Shown here: piece by piece, positions 24,415 to 36,447 of the stretch
How the letters are laid out: every line of letters begins with the position of its first letter
Numbering within the stretch: the first letter of the stretch is position 1
Source of the DNA: Plantago major
Taxonomy: Eukaryota > Streptophyta > Magnoliopsida > Lamiales > Plantaginaceae
Length of the DNA: 64,000 nt
Direction of reading: 5' to 3'
NCBI GenBank assembly: GCA_026545765.1
Contig: CM048844.1
Coordinates: 72,755,035-72,819,034 of the forward strand
The notes under the pieces: generated by a model
Told to the model about the DNA's origin: nothing
The model's input: only the letters and a program-made list of their open reading frames with translations
The model's database searches: none
Program-made: the position numbers and the translations under genes

Positions 24415-24675
24415 TTTTAAATCTAAAAAAAACTTTTAAAATTCATTTTACCATTCTAGGAGACAACCATTAGATTAATTTAGCTTTAGATTACCGACTT
24501 AAACAAGAAGACATCAGGACTTATCACTGAAATAGAATCTGTCAGTATTAAGATATTTCTCAAGACATAATTATCAGTACAAAACATCCCAGAGACGTCA
24601 TTTCTTTCGGCTTAGAGGGGCAAACAGTACCTTCATATGTCTATCGGAATATATTAATACGCCGGATTCCAATTT

Positions 24676-24745
24676 CAAACCTTATCTCTCTCATTTAAGT
24701 AAGTGATTAAAGCTTCCTTAATCCATAAGTTTATCATGAATAGTA
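24676..24745 (+). repeat. Inverted fragment of the viral movement-protein region
   Basis: About 55 bases (AGTAAGTGATTAAAGC to AATAGTAACCATGA) are the reverse complement of 36355-36412 at the far end of the locus. The 16 bases before them (TTATCTCTCTCATTTA) match viral sequence that lies downstream of this block in the main copy. The two are joined at a shared ATTTAA. Confidence 0.8.
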
Positions 24746-25193
24746 ACCATGAATAGTAAGACTTCTTTGCCATAATTATAGTAAATACATAATTTAAACT
24801 TGTCTTAACACAAACCAAACTTAGCCTATCATTAGGCCGATATTATTAATAACAACATATAATTACAATCACTTAAAAGTAAAGAAGAAAATACTTACAA
24901 GACAGACTGCAAGCTTAATGTACAATCTTCAAACCAATTACAAAATTAAAAATATAAAAACTGAGAGGAAGTGTTTTTCGCCGGTGTCATTCTTCTTCAT
25001 CTTCCTTCTCTTTATATAGGATAAAAATTATCCTTCTTCTGTCGATTTCAGCTTTTCCTCGTTAATTCTCTACCGTTTATTACTCGGTAGGTTTTCGACC
25101 GTTCTTTATGTTATGCCCGTCGCTATCAGCTTTTCTTCTTTTTCTATGGAGAAATTTCCATCATTCTTCTTTTATTCATGCTCTGGCCCATCA
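24746..25193 (-). promoter_or_regulatory. Viral intergenic region with TATA box
   Basis: Non-coding stretch after the second viral ORF, where caulimovirids keep the promoter of their pregenomic RNA. The minus strand shows TATATAAAG at about 25010-25018 with a purine-rich stretch downstream. No primer-binding site was recognised in the remaining leader, which is cut short by the inverted fragment. Confidence 0.6.
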
Positions 25194-26566
25194 TCAGGTG
25201 ACTTTGTCTGCCAGAATCATTGCTGAGGAAGATTCTTCCTTCCCTTTGTTCTTATTTTTTAGTGTACTTTTAAGTATCTCAAACACATCTTCTATAGAGA
25301 CTTCTTCTGGAGTTTGATCCGGATTCTGAGCATCCTGATAATCTTCCTGTACCTGGCTTGCAGAAGCCATGGATGTATCTGATTTCACAGACTGAGACTC
25401 CCCATCTAATTTCTGTAGGAGATCATTTTTCATATCTTCTATATATGCTTCTATTAGCATTTCTCTGATGCTATCCTTTGCTTGCATGCTGAGTTTTCGT
25501 CTAATTTGATCAATAGGTGAATCATCTTTTTGAGTATCTAGACTTCTTTTCTCTTGATATAATCTTATACTTTTTTCTATAAGACTAATTGTATCAATAC
25601 AGTATAACTGATTGGTTTCTGGGTCTTTTTTGTTCATTTTCCCCAGAACTTCGTGTAAGAAGCTCTATTGATACATGGTATTTCATCTTCGGTATTACCG
25701 ATAACAGGTACTCATTTCCAAATCCAGGGTATAGAAAATTCCATAAAAAAATATAAAAAGTAATTATCTTTAGAAATTTCAGCCTTTTTGGGAGAGATTT
25801 TCACCCAATTAGTAAATAAGGCTGCAAAATTTTCAGGCAGTATTAGCCAGGTGGTTCCAAAATATTTCCACCAGTTTAGAAACCAATTTGGTATTTCTTG
25901 CTCATAAGCTTCGCTACTAATTTTTATAAACCAGGAGTGTTTCTTCCTATCATTTTCATAAAGTAGCACTTTATTAAATGCTTCAATGTAATCCCAGTAA
26001 TTGTATTTAATGGGATTTCTATTGTTGGGATAATAGAATTCCCTTTCTCTTAGGGGTGCTATTCCCCATTCTTCAGAACATATAATCTTTTTAATATAAA
26101 CTTTGTTGAAGTTATAAACTTCTTTTTGTGTTCCTGAGGAGAAATGTGTTATCTCACAAAAACCCGTGTTTGATAAAATATTTTCATAAAAAGATCTTAT
26201 TTTATAAGATCCTAAGACATATGATGCCCTATCCAAATACCTTGTCATCAAGGTCCAGGGGTTGTCTGCCCATCGCATATCCCTATTTTCCAATAGAAGT
26301 ATTACTTCTTGATATTGATTTTCGATGTAGTTAATCTGGCTTTCCTCAGATTCTTATGTTACTATTTTAGCAAAAGATGGAATTTTCCCTTCCTTCTTTC
26401 TTTTATACTCAAGAAATTCTTGGTATTCTGCCGAGCTTTGAACTCTAGAACTCTGTGACGAATCCATAGCTATAAGCTTTTGTTTGCCAAATTGGGCCAG
26501 AATTCTTTCTGATCCCCTTCCTCCTCTTCCTCTATAAGAGGGGGAGCCTCTACCTCGTGGGTACAT
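25194..26566 (-). pseudogene. Caulimovirid second ORF, unknown function, broken
   Basis: Starts MYPRGRGSPSYRGRGGRG just after the RT/RNase H stop, a Gly/Arg-rich basic beginning. The middle part (25712-26293) is rich in Trp, Tyr and Asn. The last part (25194-25637) is charged and Gln/Asp-rich. A stop at 26354 and another at 25712 interrupt it, and the final segment is in a different frame. The position downstream of the polyprotein fits the second ORF of florendovirus-type elements, whose function is unknown. Confidence 0.65.
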
Positions 26567-26576
26567 TCCTGAAGAT

Positions 26577-28077
26577 TTAAGAAATATATTCTCGAGTTAG
26601 AAAATCTGGAAGACTATTTTCTTCTCCTTTTTTATAGATAATTTCAAAATCAAAAGGATCTAAATGAGCTTGCCATCTTGCAAACATGTGTTTAGAAACA
26701 TCATGTTTGAAATCCTTGTTGAACATGAACTTAGCAGAATTACAATCTGTTTTAATTATAAATTTTTGGTTGTATAAATCATCCTGGAATTTTAAGATAC
26801 ATTTAACAATCGCAAGTATTTCTTTAGCAATAATAGCGTAATTTTTCTGGCTATTATTCCATTTTTCAGAATAGAATCGAACAAGATATTCTTGTTTATT
26901 CTGGGGGTCTATCTGTTTCAGAATACCTCCATAACATATATCTGAAGCATCAGTTTCAACAATTTTATCCCATCCAGGATTACTTAGCATAAGGCAAGGC
27001 AAAGTTTTAACTTTTTCTTTTAATTTTCTTACAGCCTGAGTATGGTTTTCAGACCAAGGCTTTGGATTCTTTTTAAGTCTATCATATAAGATAGCAGTAT
27101 CTTGGGCTATGTTTTTATAATAAGAGGAAATATAATTTAAACTTCCTAAAAATCTTTGTAACTGAGTTTTATTAGTCATTTCATCAGGAAATTTATCTGC
27201 AAAATCAATGCTTCTATTTATTGGGATAATATTACTTTTTTCTATATAATGTCCCAAAAATCTTATTTTTGTTTGAAATAATGACATTTTTAGTTTTGAA
27301 ATAACTAAACCATTTTGTATGACTATTTTCTTTAAAATGTCTAAGCGTTTAAAATGGGTTTTAATATTTTTTGAGAATACTAAGATATCATCAATATAGA
27401 CTAATATAAATTCACTATATGGAGTAAAAATATCATTCATAATTTTCTGAAATTCAGAAGGAGCATTTTTTAGTCCAATTGGCATGACATTCCATTCATA
27501 ATGTCCTATTGGAACATTGAAGGTTGTTTTATACCTAACACTTTGGTCGATTTGTACCTGCCAATAACCTGATTTTAAATCGAATTTTGAAAAAAGTATT
27601 GAATCATATAATCTTTCTAAAAGATCTTTTTTATTTGGAATAGGATGCCTAATCCATTTTAAAACCTTATTAAGGGGTTTGTAATTTATTACAAGTCTAG
27701 GAGCTCCCCTTTCTTGTTCACTATGTTTATTAACATAAAAAGCTGTATAAGACCAAGGAGATTGAGAGGGGCTTATCAAGCCTTTTCTTAATAAAGATTC
27801 AATTTCTTTTTTACAAAGTTCTAAATATTCATAATTCATTTGACAAGGTCGTGCCTTTGTCGGAATTCTTTTTTCATCAAAATCTTCTTCATAAGGAATA
27901 ATAACTACATGTTTCTTTCTGTCCCATAATGCATTGGGATGATCATTACAAATTTCTAAAGAGAGCCGATTTTCAATCATTTTAATTTTCCCTTGTAATT
28001 TGGGATTTTGTAATTTTTCTTCAATAGTCAAGGAATTTATTTCTTGTTTTAAGAAATTCATCTGATTCTTCTTTAAA
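26577..28077 (-). pseudogene. Caulimovirid reverse transcriptase and RNase H
   Basis: The longest viral open frame left (494 codons from the first Met, and open to the LINE junction). RT boxes seen: VINYKPLN, PIGLKNAPSEFQ and the catalytic YIDDILVF near 27390. The RNase H domain starts around ETDASD near 26960. It would copy the pregenomic RNA into DNA. The catalytic residues remain, but the polyprotein upstream is cut by the LINE insertion and by stops, so the gene is defective. Confidence 0.9.
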
Positions 28078-28090
28078 GTGAGATGATCAT
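28078..28090. repeat. LINE target-site duplicate, left
   Basis: GTGAGATGATCAT, repeated exactly at 31161-31173 after the poly(A) tail of the LINE. Three preceding A residues may extend it but cannot be told from the tail. Confidence 0.92.
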
Positions 28091-28099
28091 GATAGGTGG

Positions 28100-28543
28100 G
28101 GTTGATATTGAAGCAATGTACTTGATTATGGGGATTGCATTGGCAGAAACCCGGTAGTTGAGCATGAGTTCCGGGACTTGGTGGAACTTATGGATGAGGT
28201 GGGGTTGTTTGAAGTTCACATGATAGGTGCACACTTCACTTGGTCAAACAAGCATGAACATGGTACTATATATTCTCGGATTGACAGAGCACTTGGGAAT
28301 GCGACCTGGTTTCAGGCAAATCCAGCTGCTAACATCGAAGTGTTAACGCCCGATTTATCAGACCATTCTCCCCTTATAATACGGAATTATATACTTCAGC
28401 GGAGTAGGAGGCCCTGTTTCCGATTTATCAATTGTACAACACGCTGCTCGGGCTTTTCCGAAGCGGTGGCGGATTCCTGGAGGGGACGGGCACCAGAATC
28501 CAAAAAAGAATCAGGTAAGCTTAAAGATTGCGGTAGGTTATGA
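28100..28543 (+). pseudogene. LINE AP-endonuclease, C-terminal part
   Basis: Contains VELMDEVGLFEVHMIGAHFT, YSRIDRALGN and the conserved catalytic SDH in LTPDLSDHSPL. The N-terminal half of the nuclease was lost by 5' truncation. A frame change near 28530 separates it from the RT frame. Confidence 0.9.
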
Positions 28544-30715
28544 GGGACTTAGCCAATCCGAGGGTGCGGATCGGATCATTCTTGAATCGGGATACATTAC
28601 AGGGGCACCAGGAAGCTCTCAGACAGGATCGATTCAATCCTGCCTTAATTCGTCAGGTCCGAGAAGATACCATTGAATTAGAAAAGTGGATCGAAATTGA
28701 GGAACAGATCGTACGGCAAAAAGCAAAGATTGATTGGATCCAATTGGGTGATGGAAATTCCTCATTCTTCCATGCACAGGTGAGGAAAAAGAACAAGAGG
28801 ACTGGATTGCATAAGCTAGAGACGGAGTTGGGAGCTGTACTTGAGACAAATGCTGAAATCGAGGCGGAAATCCTCAATTTCTACTCGAATCTGGTAGAGA
28901 CTGCGGCCTCTCGGCGTGGGGGAATTGATATTGAAGCTATACGGATAGGAAGACATATGAATTATGAGGATAGAGCGTGGTTGATTCGACCGGTCATGCA
29001 TCCTGAGATAGATGCTGCCTTGAAGGATATTGGAGACCTAAAAGCTCCAGGAATTGATAGGTTCAATGCTTACTTCTTCAAGCAAGCTTGGTCGACGGTT
29101 GGGAGGGATGTCTATGATGCCGTGCTTGATTTCTTTAGCACATCTTCGATCTTTCCAGCGTTGAACTGCACCCTGATTACTTTGATCCCGAAGACCCCTG
29201 CTGCAGTCAAAGTAAAGGATATGAGACCGATTGCATGTTGTACTACATTCTATAAGATTATTTCAAAGATCCTGACGACTCGGTTGGGAATGGTGATTAA
29301 CAGCATAGTGGATGATAGCCAATCTGCTTTTTTGCCAGGAAAGGTCATCCAGGACAATATCTTACTGGCGCAGGAACTAGTGAAGGGTTATGGAAGGAAG
29401 GGCATTTCACCTAGATGTATGATTCAGATGGACTTACACAAGGCATACGATACAGTGGAGTGGGGAGCTTTGGAGGCAATTATGCGAGAACTGGGATTGC
29501 CAGACCAGTTCGTGCATTGTATAATGGTATGCGTGAGCTCGGTTTCCTATAGGTACTCGATTAATGGTGTGCCGTCGACACTCCTGAAAGCAAAGAGGGG
29601 GCTGAGACAGGGTGATCCACTATCTCCTTACTTATTTGTGATTGTTACGAAATATTTACACCGTTGCCTACAGAAACTTCCTACTATGCCGAATTTTAAC
29701 TTCCACCCGAAGTGTGAGAGGCTCCGTATTACCAACTTGTGTTTCGCAGATGATCTTATGCTTTTCATGCGTGGGGATGTAAACTCGGTACAGTTAATCA
29801 GTTAATGATGGGACAATTTCGGGTATTCTCGGAGGCTACGGGGTTAAGGGAAAATATGATGAAGACAAAAGTGTTCTATGGAGGAGTACCGGTAGCGGAA
29901 AGGCAGCAGATTACGAATTCCACTGGATTCAGGACTGGCAGCCTACCCATTCGCTACTTGGGGGTGCCTTTGTCACACCGTAGGCTGTTGGCGGCCCAAT
30001 TCCAGCCACTACTTGAGCGGATTCTGGGAAGGATCTCACATTGGTCTACACGACTTCTGAGTTATGCAGGGCGCGAGCAACTTATCCATAGTGTTGTGAC
30101 ATCAATCATAGCGTACTGGCTACAAGTATTCCCATTTTCGAAGATGATTCTGGAGCATATTCAACGCATTTGTCGAAGTTTCCTCTGGAGTGGTAAAGAT
30201 GGTAATTACCGAAAGGCCTTGATATCTTGGGACCAGGTCTGTGCCCCTCGTAGTTGTGGAGGTTTGAACATTATCTCACTACCAGAATGGAATAAAGCGC
30301 TTATTTGCAAACTCCTTTGGAAGATCCAAACAAAGGATGACTCGTTGTGGGTACGATGGATCCATAGCTACTACATCAAAACCCAATTGGTAGAGAAATG
30401 GACGGCCCCATTATGCAGTTCTGTAACTATCAAGGCAATGTTACAGCTACAGGAGTATGTGCAAGATAAAACGGAATGGCTGGAACAACTTGGGGCGCAT
30501 TGATTCTCTGTTCGGAAGTTGTACGACGTGTTCGGGGTCGACAGGAAAAGGTGGCATGGTGTGATCTGATCATTAGGAACCCAGCTAGGCCAAAGGCGAG
30601 ATTTATTCTATGGATGGCACTGCATAAACGACTGGCTACAAAGGATCGACTAGCATGTTTTGGAGTAGAGACGGATGGAAAGTGTGCATTCTGTAATCAG
30701 GATTAATCCATAGAG
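28540..30715 (+). pseudogene. LINE reverse transcriptase and zf-RVT domain
   Basis: RT boxes: DLKAPGIDRFNAYFFKQAW, DMRPIACCTTFYKIISKIL, QSAFLPGKVIQDNILLAQEL, MDLHKAYDTVEW, LRQGDPLSPYLF and the intact catalytic FADDLMLF near 29745. A stop at 29803 and frame changes near 29800 and 30490 follow. The zf-RVT tail (CAFCNQD...EHLFFQC) lies near 30690-30735. The 3' UTR continues to the poly(A) tail. Confidence 0.92.
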
Positions 30716-31160
30716 CATTTGTTCTTTCAATGCCCTGTTACTTACGCGATCATGAGAGAAGTTTTGACTTGGATGCATGCAAATCACCCACGACTTAACA
30801 CCTGGCAACAACTCGTGGGGTGGTGGAGAACTCGCGCGAAAGGGAAGTGAAGCACGGCTTACGTTTTCCGAGTAGTGATGGCAGAGACTATTTATCACAC
30901 ATGGATGACTCGGAATGATTTACTATTCAAACAAAAGCCGTGGGTACTACAAGAAGTAATCCGAGCTATTATCCAGACCGTCCGACTCCGATGCAGGAAT
31001 GGAAAGGCGCGGGATTTAATTTCGACTTTCATAGATGTTTAATTTATTTTCTGAGTTTATTTGTTATTCACTAGTTTTGGGCTTGGAGTTTATCAGCCTT
31101 TAAATGTACGTACACTGTTTTTGAAGTAATAAGACAAGTTCTATCGTTCCAAAAAAAAAA

Positions 31161-31173
31161 GTGAGATGATCAT
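31161..31173. repeat. LINE target-site duplicate, right
   Basis: Exact copy of 28078-28090, directly after the poly(A) tail. Confidence 0.92.
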
Positions 31174-32018
31174 ACATCTCATGTAACATTCTATTAACTG
31201 GTTTTGTAATAAACTTTAAGTGGATTTTCCCACCTTGAAAAGTTCCAGTAATACCAGTATTATCCACGTAGGTAAAAGGATAAATTTTTGAAATAAAAGG
31301 GGTATCAAGTATTACTTGATTAGAAATATCTTTTGTTAGTAAAAAAACTAGTTTGAATGCAATTTTTATCAATACAAATATAAGCTCTCGGAAGCTTATA
31401 TTTTACATTTAATTTTTCTCCTCCAGTATGAGAAAGAGTATGCGTAGTTTTGTGAAAATACTTTGTAGGAATTAATCCTTCCTGTATTACATTCAAATCT
31501 GCACCACTATCTATGAGAGCAGTAAATTCCTTTGAAAAATAGTCATCTATTAATAAGATAACTATAATATACCATTTTTGGGATATAACCATTTCTAAAG
31601 TTGAAAGAAAATTATCATCCACTTGTGAATCAAAATGCTGAGCTATTGGTTTACTCCGGCTTGATTCACCAGTAGCAGAATGATTAGTTTCTTTTGTATA
31701 ATTTTCGAGTTTAGAAACTCGATACTCTATTAATTTGTTTTCTCTTTTTAGAGCATGTATTTCCTTTTTAAGGTTTTCAACTTCTATTTTTAAATCATGA
31801 GTAGAAGTAGGAGTTTCAACTGTTCTTCTTTGCTTTAGAAGTTTATAGACTTCTGACATAGAGTAGGGCTCATCTTTTCTAAAATCTTCTGGGGAAACCA
31901 TCGATTCAGGTAGGACCGAAGAAGTACTGGGAATATTTTCCATTTGATCTATAATTTTAGATCTTAACTCCTGATCTTTAATTGTTTTTAGAAATTTAAT
32001 AATATTATTGCCATCCAA
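31174..32018 (-). pseudogene. Caulimovirid aspartic protease region
   Basis: The retropepsin active site reads ALIDSGADLNVI near 31510. Upstream lies a coiled-coil-like charged stretch near 31690-31790. A stop at 31320 and a frame change separate the last part (31174-31372) from the rest. The protease would mature the polyprotein. The fragment is defective. Confidence 0.8.
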
Positions 32019-32270
32019 AACATTTAATTCGGTTCCTTGAAATTGTGAGAGAATATTGTAAAATTCTTTATTAAAGAATTTATCATTATTTGTGTTTCCT
32101 TTTTCCTTGATACATGGCTGTCAAAGGATGCAAGGTTCACAATCTGAATCTGAATCAGACAATACTGATTCTTGATCAAGAACTTTCAAGTTCTCTTCTT
32201 CAGTACTATTAGAAGTATCTGATTCTTCAGAAGAGTCTATACTCTTTTCTTCATCAGAATTTAAGAGTAT

Positions 32271-33843
32271 TTTTTAATGAGTTTCTTTTAAATCATTATC
32301 AGCTTTTAATCTGCTTATTTTCCGCTTGGTCCAACAATTTGTTGCAAAGTGACCAAGTTTACCACATTGGCGACAAACTATAAGTTTCTTTCAAATCCAT
32401 TTTCTTTCTTCTCTATCTTCTTTTCTGTGTTTACGGATTTCTAATTTTTTAGGAGAGTAATGTCTCTTCTTTTTCCCCTTATAAGCCGACTTATCTTTTG
32501 ACTTATGGGGTTTTGATGTGGATGGTACATCCATACCAAATTGGTCACAGAACTGTCCCAACTGGGCTTTCTCTTTCAAATTCTGTCTTTTAATTTGTTA
32601 GTTTAATTTAATCTCATTACATAAGGCTAAGACTTCTTGTATGCAAGTTCCAATTAACTTGCCATAAGTATAATCTTCATAAGGGATAGAAACCTTATCC
32701 TTTCTAAGGTTTTTCTTAACCCTTTATGCAAACAATGCAGGAAGTCCATCAATAAATTTGGATTTTCAGTGTGGACTATTACACTTAGGTAATTCCATTA
32801 CCCTATTTAGGAAAGTATCTTTGTACCATCTAAAATCAGTCAGTGTTTTGCATCTTAAAATCTGCAAAACAGTTCTGATATTTTCGCTATTATCTGAATA
32901 TCTTCCGGTAAAATGTTCAATAATAGTAACTACTAAAGTATAAACTGCATTCTCAACTGAGACTTGATCTTTCTGTTTTACAGTATTAAAAATATGATCT
33001 TTTCCTTCCGGGGAAAGATAATTATCCCACCAACCCTTTAATTGTACTGTAAAACCAGCAACGGTCATTTTTGCAACATTTTTTATCAGTGTTGCCATTT
33101 GTCTTGCAAATCGTAGAATACATAAGCATTCTATGAACCATGTTATAAATTTGCCTATCAGCATAAGTATCTAAGTTCCATTCACAGATTTTTTTGCCAT
33201 TATAGCTATTATTCAAGATATATTCTTGTTCCTCATGTAACGTATCTATAGGAGAAGGTCCCCTATAATAGTACATTCTCTGGGTGGGTCTATCAACCCA
33301 TTTTCCCAGCTTATTGATTTCATCATTGATTACTCGTTTGTAATCAAGATTTTCTTGTACAACAGCATGTAAAGTTGTTACTTTCATATCCTTAAATTTT
33401 TCGGTTAAGAACTTCTCGAGTTCCTTCATAGACTTTAACATAAAGTCTGCTATTTCAGGAGGTGGTTGGATATTAGGACAGGCTGAATCCTGCTCCTTTT
33501 CCTTTTCTTTTAAAGGAAGATTAGGGTTAATGGTTTTTAGTACTAATTCCACCCTTTCGCTCAGAGAGGTTAAATGTTCTCCAAGGACATTTATGAACAG
33601 ATTCGGATAATTCTGTTGTTCAATCATTCTATTTATTTGTTTACAAGTTACTGGTAAAGTTTCATCTTCTAGTAATTTTGCAAATGCTAGGAAACTATTA
33701 TTTCCTTTTTTCAATTTGAAACAACTGTTGCGGAGGATAGACTTGCTGTAAAATTTTCCAGTTGAAAGTTTATAATTTATTTCTAATACTGAAATATATT
33801 GTTCCACATATCTTGAAACAAACCAAGGGACAAACGGAATCAT
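32271..33843 (-). pseudogene. Caulimovirid coat-protein region with CCHC finger
   Basis: The coat-type core contains the word GWWDNYL near 33030. The CX2CX4HX4C finger CRQCGKLGHFATNC lies at about 32335-32377. An acidic Ser/Glu-rich stretch (32120-32290) follows. A frame change near 33060 and a stop near 32580 break it. The finger would bind nucleic acid during packaging. Confidence 0.8.
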
Positions 33844-34022
33844 AGTATCATGCTTTTCACAATCTTTATAAAACTCTTCTTGAATAGAAGTTTTTTCATT
33901 CTAAGAGAAGTTAGTAAAAAACCAATTTTTAAAAGGTTCCCATTTGGGTAAATTAAATTCACCCCTAATCTTTTGCCTAGCCAGAGAGCCAGGGCTAAAA
34001 TCAATCGGGTGGTTCAAATCCA

Positions 34023-34337
34023 TTAATAACGAAATTCCATTTCTGAAGCAGTTATATCTGCTTCACTTGGAGTATAGTTCACTCCTTTAACAATGTTATC
34101 ACGATCTCTATTTATTCTAAGTTCATCTATATGATCTTCTTGCATGGTTTCTACAGATTTTTGCATTCTGCTTTTAGCAGAGGTTGACATCCTAGAAGGA
34201 GTTTCAACTACATAGTCTATAGGAGATATAAAAGATCTCATGGATGAAGACTTACCAAGTCTCGAAGAAGATCCTATTAAATCGTTATTATTTTCAAACT
34301 GCATTTTTGCCAAACCTTCAGGTGTTTGGATAACATC
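34023..34337 (-). pseudogene. Caulimovirid polyprotein, segment after the movement protein
   Basis: In frame with the viral sequence beyond the solo LTR once the insertion is discounted. It is rich in Ser, Asp and Arg, with no recognised domain. A stop at 34023 ends the open part; 33844-34022 continues as degraded viral coding sequence. Confidence 0.65.
34333..34337. repeat. Solo-LTR target-site duplicate, left
   Basis: ACATC, repeated at 36037-36041. The viral frame continues across it when the LTR is left out. Confidence 0.85.
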
Positions 34338-34370
34338 TATTGGTCCAGATAACGGCAAAGTAAAAGACTA

Positions 34371-34388
34371 GGGGGGGGGGGGGGGGGT
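34371..34388. repeat. G homopolymer in the LTR
   Basis: About 17 G residues. Shorter runs occur at the same place in copy C (43588-43597), and copy D keeps only traces. The length is prone to sequencing error. Confidence 0.9.
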
Positions 34389-34712
34389 GAATAGTCTTTT
34401 AAAACTTTTGTCGATAACAACTATTTCTCAGATATCTGAATGGATATCTGATACTTAGAATCAGAGTGCGGAAGACTTAATAAAGATAAGTGCAGAAACA
34501 GTTAGTGTGTGTGTGTGTGTGTGTTGCTGAAATGTAAATACAGAAACGTAAATAACACAGCAAGTATAGTGGTATCTGGAGGTGGCGTAATCCTCCAACT
34601 AATCCACTTCGGTCTATCAGAGACCTAGAATTCACTAGAACAGATAATTGAGATAACCTTACAATAATCCTATTCTAAGATTCTGAACAATTGGTTCCCA
34701 ACCAAATGTTCC

Positions 34713-34918
34713 CCCTGAGTTGTTCCCTAGCTTCTTCAGCCAAGTACTTCCTATACTCAGAAACCTTTGAGTTATTCCCTAGCTTCCCAAGCTAAGTACT
34801 TCCTATACTCAATAACCTTGGAGTTATTCCTTAGTTTCCCAAATCAAGTACTTCCTATACTCCGGTAACCTTGGAGTTATTCCCTGATTTTCCAAACTAA
34901 GTACTTCTGTACTCCACG
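34713..34918. repeat. Four tandem ~53-bp units in the LTR
   Basis: Units share GAGTT(A/G)TTCC...AAGTACTTCCTATACTC. This copy has four units, while copies C (43910-44003) and D (56966-57069) have two. This is an internal minisatellite of the LTR. Confidence 0.8.
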
Positions 34919-36036
34919 CCGGTTTTGGTGTTGGTTTCGGTTTGAGTTGTCAGATGAGCGTCTTAATAACTTTTCAGTTATTCAGATAGCTCTGTGAACT
35001 AAGTTACTTAATACACTTTACAGCGTATGGTATCTTGTTCGATTTTATACTGACCCAAGTCTTATGATATCTGTTCGAGAGAATGAATCTCAGATAGTTG
35101 ATCTTTTGATTCAACTCCTTCACAGATAGCTTTGCTTGTTTAGGATCAGGACACTTAGAACTTCAGTGTTTACTTAAGATCAAAAGCTTTGGTCGCAACA
35201 GAAAGCTTTGAGGATAAGTAAGTTGCTTTGAGAGAGTAGGATGTTCAGAGTTCTATGTTTCAGCGTATGCAGTGTGTGTCTCTCAAGCTGTCTAAGTGTT
35301 GATATTTATAGATGAATTTGAGTACCGTTTGAATAGTATCCGTTAGGCTCAAATTCGAACTATCGATATCTGTGTATAGTATCAGTGAGTTTGTCTTCTT
35401 CTCAGAAGTTGCCGTTGCTTTTGATCAGACATCTCTGTCCGTGCATTAAATGCATTGTACTATACTTTTTGTCCTGTAGTGTCAACGGAACTATGCTTTG
35501 TATCAGAGACTAGACTTGTTGTCTGATTCTTTGCACATCCTTATCTTCATTCTTCAGATACCACTTGTTTTTATTGAAACAACTTTGTTTGCAATATATG
35601 TTTCTCTTTCAGAACGTGGTTAATGCTCAAGGTATCTGAGAATAGATATCTGTGGACACTTTCCTTGTTTTCAGATATGTATCTCATTTCTCAGATATCT
35701 CTTGTGACCGGTTTGTTTGAAGCATTCGTCTACAAGATATCTGGCTAAGATATCTGAATAACAGATTCAGTAATCTTGTGCAGTTTTCTTCAAATTATCA
35801 GAAGTTGTTGAGCTTTCTGCTTGGATGTCTTCTTCTTGGTCTTCTCTTCATAAAATAAAAATTACATTTTGAGACCTAACATCCTATACAAGATTAGCTA
35901 GACTATCATACTTAGTGGGTTTCCTCTTTTACAATGTTCAAGTGAACCAAGAGTACTAATCACCTTTCTGAGACTAAGATAAGTCATCATGTTGCTGAAC
36001 AAAATATAAACAGATATTCTAACAAAATATCTAACA

Positions 36037-36412
36037 ACATCTATTAAATTATTTTTAATAACAGGTTGTGAGGGCACAACCTGTTGAATTGTCCAATTTT
36101 CTGGAAATTCTATTTCTTCCCATTTAATGGATCTTCGAGTAGTAATTTTAGATTTTCTAAAATTAGTCTCAATTAAAATAGTTTCATTTAAAGGTTTATC
36201 AACCCTTCGACAGTGTGGATTTAAAGTAAACAAAGGTTTATAATAAATCCTATAACAGATACATATAGTTTTTGTACCAGCAATATAATTATAACCATTA
36301 GTCTTAACATTTAATGTTAAGGAATCTAAAATATTAAATGAGAGAGATAACATTTCATGGTTACTATTCATGATAAACTTATGGATTAAGGAAGCTTTAA
36401 TCACTTACTTAA
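36037..36412 (-). pseudogene. Caulimovirid movement protein, C-terminal half
   Basis: A frame of about 120 codons before the solo LTR, with a conserved WEEIEFPENW near its end. It is consistent with the C-terminal half of a 30K-type movement protein placed first in the polyprotein. The N-terminal half is missing; the locus stops here and Helitron sequence resumes at about 36448. A short piece of the same gene lies inverted at 24676-24745. Confidence 0.65.
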
Positions 36413-36447
36413 ATACTTATCATTTTTTTTGTCCAATTTATCCTATA

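Larger units (their letters stand above)
28091..31160 (+). mobile_element. 5'-truncated LINE with poly(A) tail, inside viral pol
   Basis: Plus-strand non-LTR element between perfect 13-bp target duplicates, ending in ten A residues (31151-31160). It starts inside the AP-endonuclease domain, a usual 5' truncation. It carries RT and a zinc-finger (zf-RVT) C-terminus, and no RNase H. It interrupts the caulimovirid frame between protease and RT, so it is younger than the virus. Confidence 0.95.
34338..36036 (-). mobile_element. Solo sirevirus-like LTR (copy B) in the viral gene
   Basis: 1699 bases ending ...TCTAACA at the right and starting TATTGGTCC at the left (other copies start TGTTGGTCC), flanked by the 5-bp duplicate ACATC. 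Orientation is minus, judged from the polypurine tract beside copy C. It contains a run of 17 G (34371-34387), four tandem units of about 53 bases (34713-34918), and many AGATATCT words. No internal region remains, which is the usual outcome of LTR-LTR recombination. Confidence 0.9.

Noticed and set aside
34713-34918. Regularly spaced repeats that could suggest a CRISPR array
   Set aside because: There are only four units with diverged, non-unique spacers, they lie inside an LTR, and copies C and D have two. This is a eukaryotic minisatellite.
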